A stretch of DNA of 64,000 nucleotides from Allodiplogaster sudhausi (Eukaryota > Nematoda > Chromadorea > Rhabditida > Diplogasteridae). The first letter of the stretch is position 1; every line of letters begins with the position of its first letter. The position numbers were made by a program, and so were the translations under genes. The notes beneath the pieces were generated by a model. That model ran no database searches and was not told where the DNA came from. It saw only the letters and a program-made list of their open reading frames with translations. The stretch lies in NCBI GenBank assembly GCA_945643635.1, contig CALZFC010000081.1, forward strand, positions 2,501 through 66,500, given 5' to 3'. Below are positions 37,533 to 50,313 of this stretch, piece after piece.

Positions 37533-38941
37533 CGAGAGAAATCGAGAGAAGAGAGCAGCAGCGACCTCTCGTGGCAGATGCGTAGAAGAGAAATGAAAGA
37601 AATCGTAGCTTCTCATTGTCAGGGTCTTCATATTTAATCATGATGTGTCCTTTTCGAACCTTCTAATAAACCACTATTGTAAATCATTTTCATATCGAGA
37701 GACTTTTTTACTTCGTTCCGTCATGCCCCCACTGTTCCAATGATAGCCAAGGTATTTGTTTATTAAATATAACTTTGAATAGGTATATAAATATATTAAG
37801 AATAATGACAGGATTGTGTGAGTGCATGTTTTGCCCGTCTCTCCTGCCTTCGCCTTGTTCACATGTACGTATGTAAATATGTATGTAGAAATGTATGTAG
37901 AGGGTATAGAGGCGAAGCTATTAAATAAAGAATAACAATATAGAGCACTATATGTGTATGCATGTACCTATCTACATACATACATATATTGTACATATGT
38001 ACATAGGAATACTATTTAACTATTCGGGTGATTCGATCTCGTGTCTAAATGGCGAGAGCGAATCGCTGTGTTGCCCAGAATTCGTCCACTCGTTCAGATG
38101 GCTGGACTTCCAGTAAATGAACATCTCGGAGGGAGGAAGGATGTGTGAGGTCCTGGAAGAGAAAACAAGCTCCTGATCAATGTACCACCCCCCCCCCTCA
38201 CCCTGAAAGAGAGTTCGAGGGATGGCAGAGGGTGGCCAGCATCTTCTGCAGGGGGCTGCGCTGCTTCTCCATCCGAGAAACGTGCCGGAAGCCAGCTGCA
38301 AGACCACTCTCTCACCCCCTCCTTCTCTCTCTCTCTATCTCTCTCTCTCTCGCTCTTATCTCTCTCAGAGTCTTCCTCTCAATCCAAAAACTATGAATTT
38401 CAAAATATAGCGAAGAGAACGAGCATTTGCTTGGGTGCTTGGATGGCTGGCTCAACAGTCGACACGACCAGGTCATTCCTCTCCACGACTTCAGCCCGAG
38501 CGGTTGCTGGCTCTTCGCTCTCTGGAGACATCTCTGTTCTCATTGGCCGCTCGCTGCCAAAGAAAGGCAGAGTTCAAGTTACTTCAAACAGAAGAAAGTG
38601 AATGAACGAAGGGAACGGACGTGGGGGGTTGTCCAGTTTCTCTGGTTGTCGTGCTGTATCTCTCGCTCTCTGTCCAGGCCGGAGTTGTCGTTTGCTGCGA
38701 GTAAGAAGTCGGTTTTTGCACGCTGATCACGCGTCTGATCTCCTCTCAAAACAACTTTTTGTGTCATTTTCATCGTTATCTAATACTACATTATACTTAA
38801 TTTTCGAAAGAAAGAGTAGTTGTAAAAACTAATTTCAAGCACCATAAGGAATAGTATTAGTGGGCTGCGGCCTCTCAGTTGTAAGATGGGCGGAGGGTTG
38901 CTCTGCATTTTGGTGCTCGAACTGCACTCTGCAAGAAGCGG
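37533..38941. other. Spacer with ATGT/ACAT tetranucleotide repeats
   Basis: Mixed ATGT/ACAT microsatellite sequence lies at about 37861-38010. The rest has no exon I can support; open frames at 38020-38730 lack family motifs and consistent splice sites. Confidence 0.5.
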
Positions 38942-39983
38942 CTAAAACACTTTTTCCATAAATTTGTATAATATTCCGAACTGCAGTCGTGGATTCGGCG
39001 CAGCTTCACGGTACTCTTGAAGTCCTTGTTGTGAGGCCCTGTTTTCTTGAGGGAAGAAGTTATTGTCTTGAGGAGTTGTGCCTTGGCTTTCTTGAGGTGC
39101 TGGTTGAAAAGCCCTATTTGCTTGAGGCATTAATGGCACAGACAATTCTCTGTTATCTTGAGATTGAAAGGCCTTGCTGTCCTGAGGAACTGGTTGGAAG
39201 GCCGATTTGTGTGGAGTAACAGGCTGGTTTCCTCTTCCCTCTGCCCCAGACGAGATATCTCCCTTTTCAGATGCCACATGAGTCGGTTCCTGCATTCCAA
39301 TAGTTGTAATCTGAGCGAGATCGGCAATGATAATCACAACCTCATTGCGAGACTCCTCCAGAATTCTCGCGATCTCATCACTGGTTGGGTCAGTCGATGG
39401 CAAGGAAGCCTGGATGCATGAGAACATAGAGAGGAGATGGAAGAGGGGAAAGAATGCACACATAGAGAGGAACTCAGGAGGATCAAGGCATTGGGATCTA
39501 TTGTCTTCTCATCCACATAGTCATAAATGCTATGAAAAGCTTCCTCGGTTAATGATCGCGAAATCATACCCGGAATATTTCTTCGTTTTCTACGGCGGAC
39601 GGCCGAAAGATTTGTCTACGGGAGACGTAGGCGCCCGGCTCGTCCACTGTCTGCAAGCAGAATCTCACTCTCGCTCTCTCCACTGAATCTCACTCTAGCT
39701 CTCTCTACAGAGTCTCACTCTCGCTCTCTCTCTACAGAATCTCACTCTCGCTCTCTTTACTGAATCTCACACTCGCTCTCTCAACCGAATCTCATTCTCG
39801 CTCTCTCTACTGAATGTCATTCTCGCTCTCTCTGCTGAATCTCGCTCTCTCTATAGAATCTCACTCTCGGTTTCCCAACAGAATGTTAATCTCGCTCTCT
39901 CTAGAGAATCTCACTCTCGCGCTCTATAGAGAATATCACTCTCGCCCTCTATAGAGAATCTCACTCTCGCTCTCTCTCTACAG

Positions 39984-40020
<37 letters not shown>

Positions 40021-40305
40021 AGAATCTCTCTCTCGCTCGCTATACAGATTTCACTCTGGCTCTCCCTATAGAATCTCTCTCTCGTTTTCTCTGCAGAATC
40101 TTACTTTCGTTCTCTCTACATAATTTCACCATCGCCCTCTCTACAGAATCTCACTCTCTCTCTCTGCTTTTACTCTAATGTTTCCTGTCTCACTCCCCTC
40201 ACAACTTCGTACCCTTGAAGGCAGAACCGATTTGTATTCGTCGGGAGAGACAGCGATGATATCAGGGTTCTCAGGATTGCCGCTGAAGCCTGGCTGGTAA
40301 TCATC
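38942..40305 (-). CDS. Exons of an unassigned Gln/Pro-rich protein
   Basis: Four coding-like blocks run down the minus strand. About 40212-40304 reads DYQPGFSGNPENPDIIAVSP and ends at AAG|GTACGAAG. About 39594-39660 reads TVDEPGAYVSRRQIFRPSA. About 39440-39550 reads EAFHSIYDYVDEKTIDPN. The last exon, 38942-39409, reads DPTSDEIARILEESRNEVV, then a Gln-rich repeat tail (FQPVPQDSKAFQSQDN, FQPAPQESQGTTPQDN, QQGLQEYREAAPN) and a stop. The tail repeats a loose FQP-x-PQ-[DE]-S unit, a low-complexity, prion-like composition. It may continue the secreted gene at 41110-41607, but the joining exons are not resolved. No function assigned. Confidence 0.5.
39676..40168. repeat. Degenerate minisatellite, about 25-26-bp unit
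   Basis: A run of about 18-20 degenerate units of the form ACAGAATCTCACTCTCGCTC followed by a few CT. It lies in a presumed intron of the minus-strand Gln-rich gene. On the plus strand each unit resembles a pyrimidine tract plus a CTACAG acceptor, but the host gene is on the other strand, where the array reads as GA-rich. Confidence 0.85.
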
Positions 40306-41049
40306 TAGAAATAGAACATAATTATATTTTTGCTGTATTCTATAAGGGTCTGAATGTTTTCAGACACGCTGAACAAATTCTCGGATGCTCCTAATGTAAG
40401 AGTATTAGGACGGCCTAAAAGAGAGGGAGACGGAAGGGTAGCGAGAGAGCAGAGAGAAAGAGAGGGATTAATAAACAAAGGGTACAAACTAGCAAATGGG
40501 TTATGAGGTGGGAGAGGGATGGATGGCGCCTGGGAGAAGGGATTTTCTCCCCCCGTCAGGCCCCCTCTCCCTCCTCCAGCCGTGACATATCGCGATGGCA
40601 CTAAGATGGACTTCATTGAACCATCGCCGAGAAGAACCTCAACTAACGGATACATCTCATCTTTTCTCACACTTTCTCGAAACGAGTCTTTTTTTATGGA
40701 TACATTGGATATCAATATAACAAAGCGGGCAATTAAATCTTTTTTCTACTTCATAGCAATCTTTGCAGTTTTTTGAACAATACCATTTACGTATGTAGAC
40801 GACATTTTTGCATGCTACAGTTTTTACAGTGATGTGGACTTTCGCAGCCAAAAGTGAATTTTGTTTGGCGGCGGCGTCTTATTTCTTAGATAAAATGTGT
40901 AAAACAAAAAAGAGAAGGGAATGGAATCCGCACCCTGATATTTGTCATATCATCTCGATGAATTTGGGCAGGAACGGCAGAGAGAGAGGGGATGAGATGG
41001 GAGGGGACGGAGGGACGGACGAGTGGAGGAAGGTTGGCAGCAGGAGAGA

Positions 41050-41607
41050 GAAGACGTGACTGGCGGGGAGGAGAGTACGCGGGTAGGGACGAAACGGCCC
41101 CCGGCACTGCCATCGGGCCACGAGCCATGTAGTACACCTTCAGGAACAGAATATTTCATGTCTTGATGTTGTCTCTGGAAGTGATGATGTTGGAAGTCTG
41201 CTAACCGGTTGTGGCTGAGCAGCTACATATTGAGGAGCGGGAGGAGGGAAGGCGGCAGGGAAGCCCCCTCCACCGTACCCTCCATACCCCGAGTACACCG
41301 GGTAGCCAGAGTTGCAAGAACCGCCGCAGCCAGAACTAACAAAAACACCAAATTGACCAAGCGATACAAGCAGCACAGATTCCGCAACTACATGAATGTT
41401 CATGAAGTAAAAATGATTCTCTGTACATATCTGACTATGTTCACAATCAATATGAGAAGTGAACTTTTAATGTCAAGCCGAGAGAATGGAATAGAAATGA
41501 ACTAACTTGCAGTTGAAAAGGCGACAGAAGAATGTGGCATCCGTGGATGTCGAGTGCAGGAGGATACTAAGTAATAGTTGCACAAGTGGGGAGATTAGCA
41601 ACCGCAT
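41050..41607 (-). CDS. Secreted Gly/Tyr/Pro-rich protein, N-terminal exons
   Basis: Exon 41507-41607 starts MRLLISPLVQLLLSILL, a clear signal peptide, and runs to ATFFCRLFNC. It joins in phase to exon 41206-41335: SGCGGSCNSGYPVYSGYGG, then GFPAAFPPPAPQYVAAQPQP. A third exon from 41137 begins VYYMARGPMAVPGAVS in phase 0, and its end is uncertain. Signal peptide, short Cys motif and Gly/Tyr- then Pro-rich spacer are typical of nematode cuticle-associated secreted proteins, including the ground-like group, but I did not find a ground-like domain downstream, so no family is assigned. A further minus-strand block near 40560-40660 (YPLVEVLLGDGSMKSILVP) may be a later exon. Confidence 0.5.
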
Positions 41608-42094
41608 TCTGGCACTTTTGCTGCCAGTTATCGAAGAGGAGGAAGCGAGCGGCGGCAAGGAACAGCTAGGCTGCCCTCCCTTTCACTTTCTTCACCACTC
41701 TGTCACGCTCTCACTTTCATTCATTTGCCCTTGGCACAACCCAACTAATGATGGAGTTGAAATTCCACTTCACTCGGATTTGGGATATACCTGCAGAGTC
41801 GCATAAAGGGAAGAGAACAAGAGACAAAGAGAGACAGAGAGAAAGAAAGAGAAAAAGAGAGAGGGTTGGGGAGAAAGAGAGAGAGGGAGAAAGAGGGTGG
41901 GGAAGAGAGAGTGCGAGAGAGAGAAGTGACAATAAACAGTGTTCAAAAATTATAAATGGGAAGATGAAGGAACGGCTTTGAGCTGAAGTATCCATTATAT
42001 ACAAATACCTTTTTCGAAATATAGATCAATTCGAGATACGTGATAATGTTCTTTTATCAGAACTTTCCCTCATTGTCCCATTTCCTCTTTCGTA

Positions 42095-42157
<63 letters not shown>

Positions 42158-42604
42158 CTTTCTCTCTCTCTCTCTTTCGTATTTGTGTGAATGACAATAC
42201 AGTATACGCACCAATACACTTTATTTATAATTTGCTAAGAAGAACATTTCAAATTAAACTGAATTTTCGCGCCAAATAAGTATCTGCAAAATCAACCGAT
42301 ACACAATTCCATTGTGCGATTCTATTGTTTTGGAAAAGGCGCCGCAGTTGATTAAACTCATTTGTTACGATGTTTTCCTTCTTCTTCCTAATGAACTTGA
42401 TGACTAAGCTAAGCCTTGTTAGACTTTTTGCAACGAATTACCCTTCAAATACTTTTTTCATTTAAATGTTTGTCATTTCTTACCTGCTGTGTGGTTAAAA
42501 TAACTTGGATCTCTATATGACTTTTTTACTTTAACGTAGATTTGTTTGAGGAATAGCCCGCTGTAGTGAGCAGAGCCCTGTAAGGGCTGCACTTCTTGCC
42601 GGCC
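41608..42604. other. Spacer with a long CT run
   Basis: GA-rich sequence at 41812-41920 and a (CT)n run at 42102-42153. This is the intergenic region between the divergent secreted-protein gene (minus) and the ABC transporter (plus). No gene supported. Confidence 0.55.
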
Positions 42605-45600
42605 ATGTCCTCTTCTCCGGTTGACTTCGCCCACTTTTGTGGATTCGATGTCAATGCGACGTCAAACACTGAAAGGTTCATCTTTTTCATGGGAGGCCTG
42701 CGTTTGTTTCTTACCTTTTTAAAAACCTTTTTTTACCTTTATAGTCAGTCTTTCTCAGATATATTTACAACTCGTCGTCTCTAACCCTTTTGCCATGCGC
42801 GGAGCTGGCATTCTCGACCCTTCTTTCCATTCCTCTTCTCTTCTTCACTGTCATCAACATGTGCTTTGTTTCTGTCAGCTTCTTCGTTCTTATGTTCGGC
42901 AGATCATATCGAAACCGTCTGTTTTCTGTCACTTGAAGAGATGCAAGTCGTATTTAGGCAATATTTCCTCGGTACGATCGCTGGTCCACAGTGTACTTGA
43001 CACAGACAACGCGTCTCGGCGTTTCCATCGCTACTGTCCTTCTATTCTTCATCGCATTGATTCTCTCAAGTTCTTCTCCACTTTACGATCTCACCACTCC
43101 GCTGCTTCTTCAATACTTTGTGCTCGCTTTAATTTGGATTGTCTACAGCGCACTCTGGATGTGGTCCTTGCAGTGCTTAAGGTACTTTACCATTAGACAT
43201 CAGGTTCATTATAGCCTAGGACTACCTTCCTTTTTTCCCTTTAATCACTGTCCCTTTAATTTCTTAGAATGAATTGAAAAATGCGCATGGTCAGTATCTA
43301 TTCCTTTTTTTAGCTGGTCTCGCTCACTTTCTCTCTGGTTGTCGTATTTCTTCGCTGTCTCTTCTCTGTTGGTAATCATGATGCAGCGCCACATACAATT
43401 CGGAATCTACGACCCACGCACATTTATCATTGCTGCTATTGTGTCATTGCAGGTATATGTTGACCATTAATTCGAAGTAGTTGTTCTTCGTCAATTCTGG
43501 GGTTAAGCTTAATTATTTTCAGTTTGTCGAGCTCTCCGGCCTTATTGTTGAAAATCATGCAAAGAGGTACGATATTTTTGTGGTGCGCCTTGAATTTTTT
43601 TTTAAATTGTTTCTTTGAGACACGACACTTCTCAGCGGCTTGACGAAGAAGTTGATTTGAGAGGAGGAGGGGATGAAACAGCAAACGTATTCTCCAAGGC
43701 ATTCTTCCTTTGGACTAATTCTCTGATTGAGAAAGGCTCTCGCAGACAACTGAATTCGGTTTGTCCATGCGTTTGCCTCTTCTCCGGGTTGCCTATTTCT
43801 TGATGTTTAGGTTGAAGACGTTTTCGAGTTGGGAAGTTCCTTGGAAGTCGAGAGAATAGAGCGTGAAATGGTTGAAAATACACCGACCTACTTCTCCGAT
43901 GCTACCCATTTCACTTTACTTAGGTTATGCACTATTTTATTTCACTTTCACGTGACTTTTTTTTAAACCTTCTAATAATATTCAAACATGAATGTATAGA
44001 TCGCTACTGAGCACGTTTGGGGTGTCGTTCTTCGCATTGGCAATTCCTCGTTTCTTCTCGGATGCCTTTACTTTGGCCAGCCCACTCATGCTTCATTTCT
44101 TCGTCAATTCACTCGAGGACGATACTTTTCAGGTTCTTTTCTTATAATGATGAAGATGCCAATCCTACGAATTGCAGGAGACGAGTGTTCAATGGGCTGC
44201 TTCCATGGTTCTCTGTGCACTCCTTGCTGCTGTCTTCTCTGCTCACTTCACTTTCTATGTCCAGAAGATCTCTCTCAAGGTACGGTAGATTGTGGTCCAT
44301 CATGTCACATGTCTATCCCTCTTAAGGTGCGTGCGGCAACAGTGACATCGATTTATGATAAGCTTACTCGAGTTCCCCTTTTTCGACTTGGTGGCCATTC
44401 CTCTGGTTTGTGTTTCCATTCTTCCTATTCTGAATTGTATCATGAGTTAATTGAAGGTCGCATAATGAACTTTGTGTCGAGTGACGTGGATCGGATAGTG
44501 AACGTGTGCGGTTCTTTCCACGCTTTCTGGAGTATGCCTGTTCAGTTGCTCATCGCTCTCTTTCTTCTCTACAGAGAGGTTTATTTGTTTCCTGTTCGAC
44601 ATTATTGTTAGCAATGTAAAAAAGTCCCAACCGTAAATTCTGCCGCATTCCCTAGGATAACGTTAAAAAAATGCTGCCTTTTTGCCCAACTTTTTAAACA
44701 TTCACGACCTTCCCTCTTTTTTCCTCTTCTTTGGATTGGTGGGCCCTTTCTTGATTTTCAAAATGAGTAACACACGTTGTTTTCTTCATAAACTCATTAA
44801 TGTTCAGATTGGATTGGCATTCCTGGCTGGGCTCGCCGCTGCTTTGATTCTCATTCCATTCAACAAGATCATTACGAATCTCATTGGAAAGCAGTCAGAA
44901 TTGATGATGAACTCGAAAGATCAGCGAGCGAAGGTTTCTTTCTTACTTTTGGAGTACTGTTGTGTATACCGCACCTGTAATTTAGTAATTATTGTGTCTG
45001 AGCATAAAAAAAAATGTTTGAGCTGATTACGGAGACAATGCAAGGAATGCGAACAGTGAAGATGAGTGGATGGGAGGACTTCTTCGAGAGGAGAATCTCT
45101 CAACTGCGAGAGAAGGAACTGCACCATCTCAAGGTGGCCAGCCATTCTTCGCCCACTCCCCTATTTCCTCTCTGCACAGGCTCGGAAGTACCTGGACGCA
45201 GTGTGCGTGTATCTCTGGGCGTCTGCCCCCCTCCTCATCACACTCTCCATCCTTGTCTCCTACACTCTCATTCTTCACGAGAAGATAACAGCAGCCAAGG
45301 TTAGCTCTTCCATTCACTCGCTTTCAGATATTCAATGCTCTTGTCTCTTAGATTTCACCACTCTTGTTTCTTAGATGTTCACCACCCTTGTCTCTTAGAT
45401 GTTCACCACCCTTGTCTCTTAGATGTTCACCACCCTTGTCTCTTAGATGTTCACCGCCCTTGTCTCTTAGATGTTCACCACCCTTGTCTCTTAGATGTTC
45501 ACCATTCTTGTCTTTTAGATGTTCACTACTCTTGCCCTGGTGAACATTCTGATGATGCCTCTGAATGCCTTCCCGTGGGTGTTGAATGGAATGGTGGAGG

Positions 45601-48600
45601 CCTTCGTATCCCTCCGCCGTCTGGATGCTTTCTTCGTTCTCCACGACTTGGAGTACTCTCGTCTCTACAGTCTCAGTCAACGTCAGTTATTCTCCATTCA
45701 GTTCTAAGAATGCAAGACTGGGAATTTAGGGGACGAAGAGCTTCTAGTGCTGGAGGACGTGTCCTTTGCGTGGAAGTCGAATGAAGCAGAGAAGGAGAGC
45801 GAGGTACACCCTCTCTCTCTCTCACTCTGCCTCTCTCTCTCTCTCGCTCTGATCATTCTCCCCTTGCAGATGGTGCCTACAGTAGTGGGAGTGAGTCTGC
45901 GAGGCCATTCCGGTACCGTGGTGGGCGTGGCTGGTCCAGTGGGAAGCGGCAAGACTACTTTGCTTCTAGGAATCCTGGGTTAGTGTGTGGTGAATGGTTC
46001 AGTTGAAAGAGAGGAGTGATTTTCAGGAGAAGCGGGTCGTACGAGTGGATCTCTCCTCCTGAGACAGCGCTCCGTGGATGAGGGGATCGCCTACGTGGCC
46101 CAGAGTGTCTGGCTCTCCCGCGGCTCCGTCCGGGCCAACATCCTTGCGGGTCGCCCCTTCGACAAGACCAGATATGATAAGATCCTCCATGCCACTTGCC
46201 TGCTTCATGATCTCAAGGTTCTGAGCTGAATTCTCAGAAGACATCCAATCTCAACTGAATGAAGGCTTTCCCTGGTGGAGATGAGTACGAGATCAGCGAG
46301 AATGGGGCGACTCTCTCGGGTGGACAGAGGGTTCGAGTTGCTCTCGCCAGGGCTCTCTATCAGGTCTCTTTATTCTGCCACTCTTTTTTCTTACGATATA
46401 AAAATGAGATATATTTTAAAGAAGTTATATATTCGCTTCTTTTCTTTAACAGATGACTTGGACTGACCATGGCTAATTGAGGATAACACAGTTTATCTGC
46501 TGGATGATCCATTCGCCTCTCTGGATCGGAAAGTGGCTGAACACATCTGGAAGGAAGCCGTCGAGGGGTTGCTGAAGGTTGGTTAAAGGAGGGGAGAAGA
46601 CAAACGATCGCTTGTCTCTGCAGGCTTCTGGGAAGTTGGTGATAGTAGCGAGTCATGATGGGGGGCTGCTGAGGAGGGCGGATTCCATCGTCCTTCTCTC
46701 TTCCACTGGCACAGTCATCAAGTCACTCCTTTGTTCCTCTTAGATAGTCTTTCTGAACTAGAGGCATTCATCTCGCATTGTCTACTTTCTCACATGCAGC
46801 ATTTGTTGATTTGGATAAAAAGAGTGAAGTGTAAATGATTTTCGATATTGTTATTTTTTTTTTAAGAAATGCCAGCCCGGATGAAGTAGCGACTGATTCG
46901 ATGGAGCTGCAGAGCGAAGAAGAACAAGTGGAAGAAGGCGAGTTGCTGCTGCCAGAATACGTGGTTCCCGACGAAGAGGAGAAGCAGGTTCCTTGCAGCT
47001 TCTCTTCAGTCACAGTAGCCTCTCCCCTCTCCCTTAAAGGAGGGCGCAGTGCGTGTTTCCGTGTACGCCTCGTACGCGGCTGCGACGGGGGCTGCTCTCG
47101 TCTCTGCCATCCTCGCTGCCATCCTTGCCATGCAGGCATTCAAGAACTGTGCTGATTGGTGGCTCACCAGGCACGTCGTCTTCCTTTCTCTTCTACTCTC
47201 TTGTTTCTTGCTTAAGATGGACGAACGGGCAGAGCAACACCACCACTCAGACTCTGCAGGAACATCTTTTTACTGAAAGGCTACCGAAGTAATCTTTGTG
47301 GATATCATTTAGTTTGTTTAAGACAATGCACTAATTATTATATCTAAATTTTCAGTCCAATATACTCTTCTGAAGAATATGACAGATCGATTTACTTCTT
47401 GAAAGTGTATACCATGATGGCAGGTTAGCATGTCATTGCAACAATTCAACCCCTACTCTGGTTTGACACTTATGATTCGTTCACGTTGACTATCCTCCTC
47501 CCTTAGAGGAAATGGGAAAAGTTGGAAAAAAATGTGAGGGTGTCGGAAAAGGAGGGTTCTTTTGTGCAGGAGCGAATACTTTCTTCACTCTTGCACGAGC
47601 TTTTCTCTTTGCGAAGGGAGGAATTGTCGCGGCCTCCCGACTTCATTCGAGGCTTCTTTCCAAGCTTCTTTCGGTCCGATATATCTTACACAGCTTGATG
47701 CTCTTCGTTTCATACATGTATGAGTTGCAGGCTCCCGTTTCGTGGTGGGACCGTACTCCTGCCGGCCGAGTTATCAATCGAATGTGCGCGGATGTATACA
47801 CAGTTGACGATTCTCTTCCATTCCAGGTGTTTCTCGTTTGTATGGATGTCTTTAATCTCTTGACCTGTCTAAGATGAACATTCTCTTCGCCTCTGTGTTC
47901 AATCTGCTTGGTTCGATGGTCGTGACTCTTCTCGGCCTCCCTCTCCTCGCTCCTTTCTTCTTCATTCTTCTCTCTCTCTACTATGTCATTCAACGAAGAT
48001 ATCGGTTTGTCTTATAGTTTCTATTATTTCATGCCCTTTCTTTTAAACCATAAGGACCTATTTAGTTTAAACCGTCTTTGCAAATGTAAATATTGACTCG
48101 TTGCTTTAGGCAGACGACGGTGGAGTTGAAGCGTCTGTCGTCTCTGTCTCTCTCTCCTCTCTACTCCCTCCTTGCCGACACCGTCAATGGACTGGCCACG
48201 ATCCGTGCTCATCGCTTAGTGGATAAGTGAGTATCTCCCTCTCCCTTTACTCCTCCCTCTCCTCCCCTCTTCTCAGTTGCTGCCATGACCTTCGTCTGCG
48301 AGTGCGAAGAGTGTTGCGTGCGTACTTCTCTTCCCTGGCAGCGTCTTGCTGGCTGTCCGTCCGTCTCTCTGCCATTGCTGTCTCTGTTGTCTTCTTCGTC
48401 TCCGTCGCTGCGATCGTCCAGCATCGCCTTGGATTCGTGGACACTGGTTTCATTTGCTCTTCTTCCTTCTTGTGCTTCATGGATGAGAGTTGGAGGCCTG
48501 GTTGGCTTGGCTGTCACGTATGCCCTCACGATGACTTCTCTGCTAAATGGTCTACTCGGCTCATTCATTGAAACTGAAAAGGAAATGGTCAGTTATTTCA

Positions 48601-49779
48601 GAGACATCATTTATTATCGTTTACTTGATAAAATTCGTAAAATATTACGGCGCGGCACTTCTCTTTGTAGGTTAGCGTCGAGCGTATTGATGAGTATGTG
48701 AAAGACGTGCCAACTGAAGCGGACGAGGGAGAAGGAGAGGTGCGAGAGATAAAGGGATAGAGAGAATATGCAGAGAGGAAGAGAGATTGTGTTGAGATGA
48801 AGGAAGAACTGCGCGGCAGGATCGAGCTGGTTGGAGTGAGTGCCCGCTATGACCGCGCCTTGCCCCTCGCCATCACGGGAGTCTCCGCACGAATCGAAGC
48901 CGGCCAGAAGGTTGCTGTGATTGGCAGGACTGGCAGTGGCAAGAGCACCGTCTTCCAGGTCGGCAGCTAAGCAGTTTGATGGTTGAAGCCGCCCTCTTCC
49001 CATTCTAGGCTCTGCTGCGTGCCGTGACACTGGAGACAGGCGAGATTCGGGTGGATGGCATCGACATCTCCACTCTTCCCCTTCGCTCTCTCCGCCGTCT
49101 CTTCGGCATTGTACCCCAGTCTCCATTCCTCTTCTCTGGTTGGTCAACCCCCCCTTCTTCTCTCCCCCAGAGATGTCTACTTGCAGGGACACTGGCTGAG
49201 AATCTACAAGTGGACAACCTCCGACCTGACAGACAAGCTCTGGCTAATGTCGTCCGAGTTGCTCAGCTGGGTTAGAATGCCGTCTTGAATATCTTGTCTG
49301 GCTGATCAATCTACATTTCATTCCAGATAAATTACTGGAACGAATTGGCGGGTTGGATGGGGAGATCGAGGAGGGAGGAAGGAATCTTTCTACAGGGGAA
49401 AAGCAGATAGTTTCCATCTGCAGAGTGTTGCTGGCCAAACCAAAGGTTAGGGGGAAGGGGGTAGAATGAAGAGAGAAGTGTGCGGTTGTAGATAGTGCTG
49501 GTGGACGAAGCGACTGCTCACCTGGATGGAGAAAGTCGTCGTCGTCTCTTCTCTCTCATCTCTAACTGTCTGCCTCTCTGCACTCTCCTCTTTATTGTAC
49601 ACCGTCCGCACTCTCTCGCCGATTTCGATTTAGGTAGGTGGAGTATGAATGAACCGTCTCTTCCTTATGAATACCGTATACTTTGAGTGATGAGAATGGA
49701 TTCGGGGCGGCTAATCAGCTGCTGTCCTCCCACTGAAGATGATCTCCGTCTTCTCGATGATTCTGTCCAGCATTCATAA
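42605..49779 (+). CDS. ABCC/MRP-type ABC transporter, full transporter with two ATPase domains
   Basis: A many-exon gene starts MSSSPVDFAHFCGFDVNA and ends LLDDSVQHS. An N-terminal membrane domain (TMD0-like: FSTLLSIPLLFFTVINMCF; GVSIATVLLFFIALILSS) precedes the first core membrane domain (FSKAFFLWTNSLIEKGSRR; MLHFFVNSLEDDTF; MFTTLALVNILMMPLNAFPW). NBD1 (about 45870-46735) has Walker A GPVGSGKTT, signature LSGGQRVRVALARALY, Walker B VYLLDDPFASLD and H-loop VASHD. A second membrane domain (47540-48590; WWDRTPAGRVINRMCADV) leads to NBD2 (48800-49779) with Walker A GRTGSGKST, signature LSTGEKQIVSICRVLL, Walker B IVLVDEATAHLD and H-loop IVHR. Both sites look intact, apart from the aspartate in place of the catalytic glutamate in NBD1, which is usual for this family. 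ABCC proteins export organic anions and conjugates. The intron at 45300-45518 holds a 24-bp array of duplicated 3' splice sites. Confidence 0.92.
45354..45521 (+). repeat. 24-bp minisatellite built from the gene's own 3' splice site
   Basis: Seven 24-bp units, each containing TTGTCTCTTAG|ATGTTCACC, lie directly before the true exon start at 45519 (TTTTAG|ATGTTCACTACT). The unit is a copy of the intron end plus the first bases of the exon. Each upstream acceptor opens the correct frame but reads MFTTLVS and then TAG, so only the last acceptor gives a full protein. Confidence 0.9.
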
Positions 49780-49908
49780 TTGCATTTAGGTTTTTTTTAT
49801 TACTGTGACCTGTTATTTCCTGGGTTGTGCCTTTCGGCTCTAAACTTAACATTGAACTGATATATTATTTATGTATGCGTGTTCCATTTCTTTGCACTGT
49901 TACCCAGT

Positions 49909-50215
49909 GAATTTTTTTAGTATTTAGATAGCATTCCAACATAATTTTTCACATTATTTAGATTTGACGCTAGATATGTACTGAATAGTGATTTTTCTGA
50001 AGCACGTCATATTACAAACCTTGATTATTAGTCTCACAAATGTTGTTTATTTTGTTGTTATCATTACATTCTGTGTTCTTGATGCCTGACCATGACTGAT
50101 AACATCGCGTTTCTTTCGCAACGAGTTTCAACTTTCGCTGCAGCACCCTATGCAATATCTTTCCGGTTTATTATGTTGTGATATCTCTTCTTTAATGATT
50201 AAATATGTCGGGAGA
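49909..50215 (+). mobile_element. Truncated copy of the transposon 5' end found at 62662
   Basis: About 305 bp are roughly 95 percent identical to 62662-62967, from GAATTTTTT-AGTATTTAG to the ATGTCGGGAGA region. The copy at 62662 continues into a transposon-like ORF; this one stops there. It lies between the ABC transporter and CCDC86 and is a 5' fragment left by insertion or deletion. Confidence 0.85.
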
Positions 50216-50313
50216 TGTATTGATGAATCTAGCGAAGGGTTTTAGTCCCATGATCCTGTTACAACTGAATACCTGTCAAAGCGAGTAGTGGTTAATTGTT
50301 TCGGATCAGGTAA

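Noticed and set aside
40657..40851. Cys-rich 64-codon minus-strand frame (CSKNCKDCYEVEKRFNCPLC)
   Set aside because: No splice signals in phase with neighbours and AT-rich third positions unlike the surrounding exons; likely chance.
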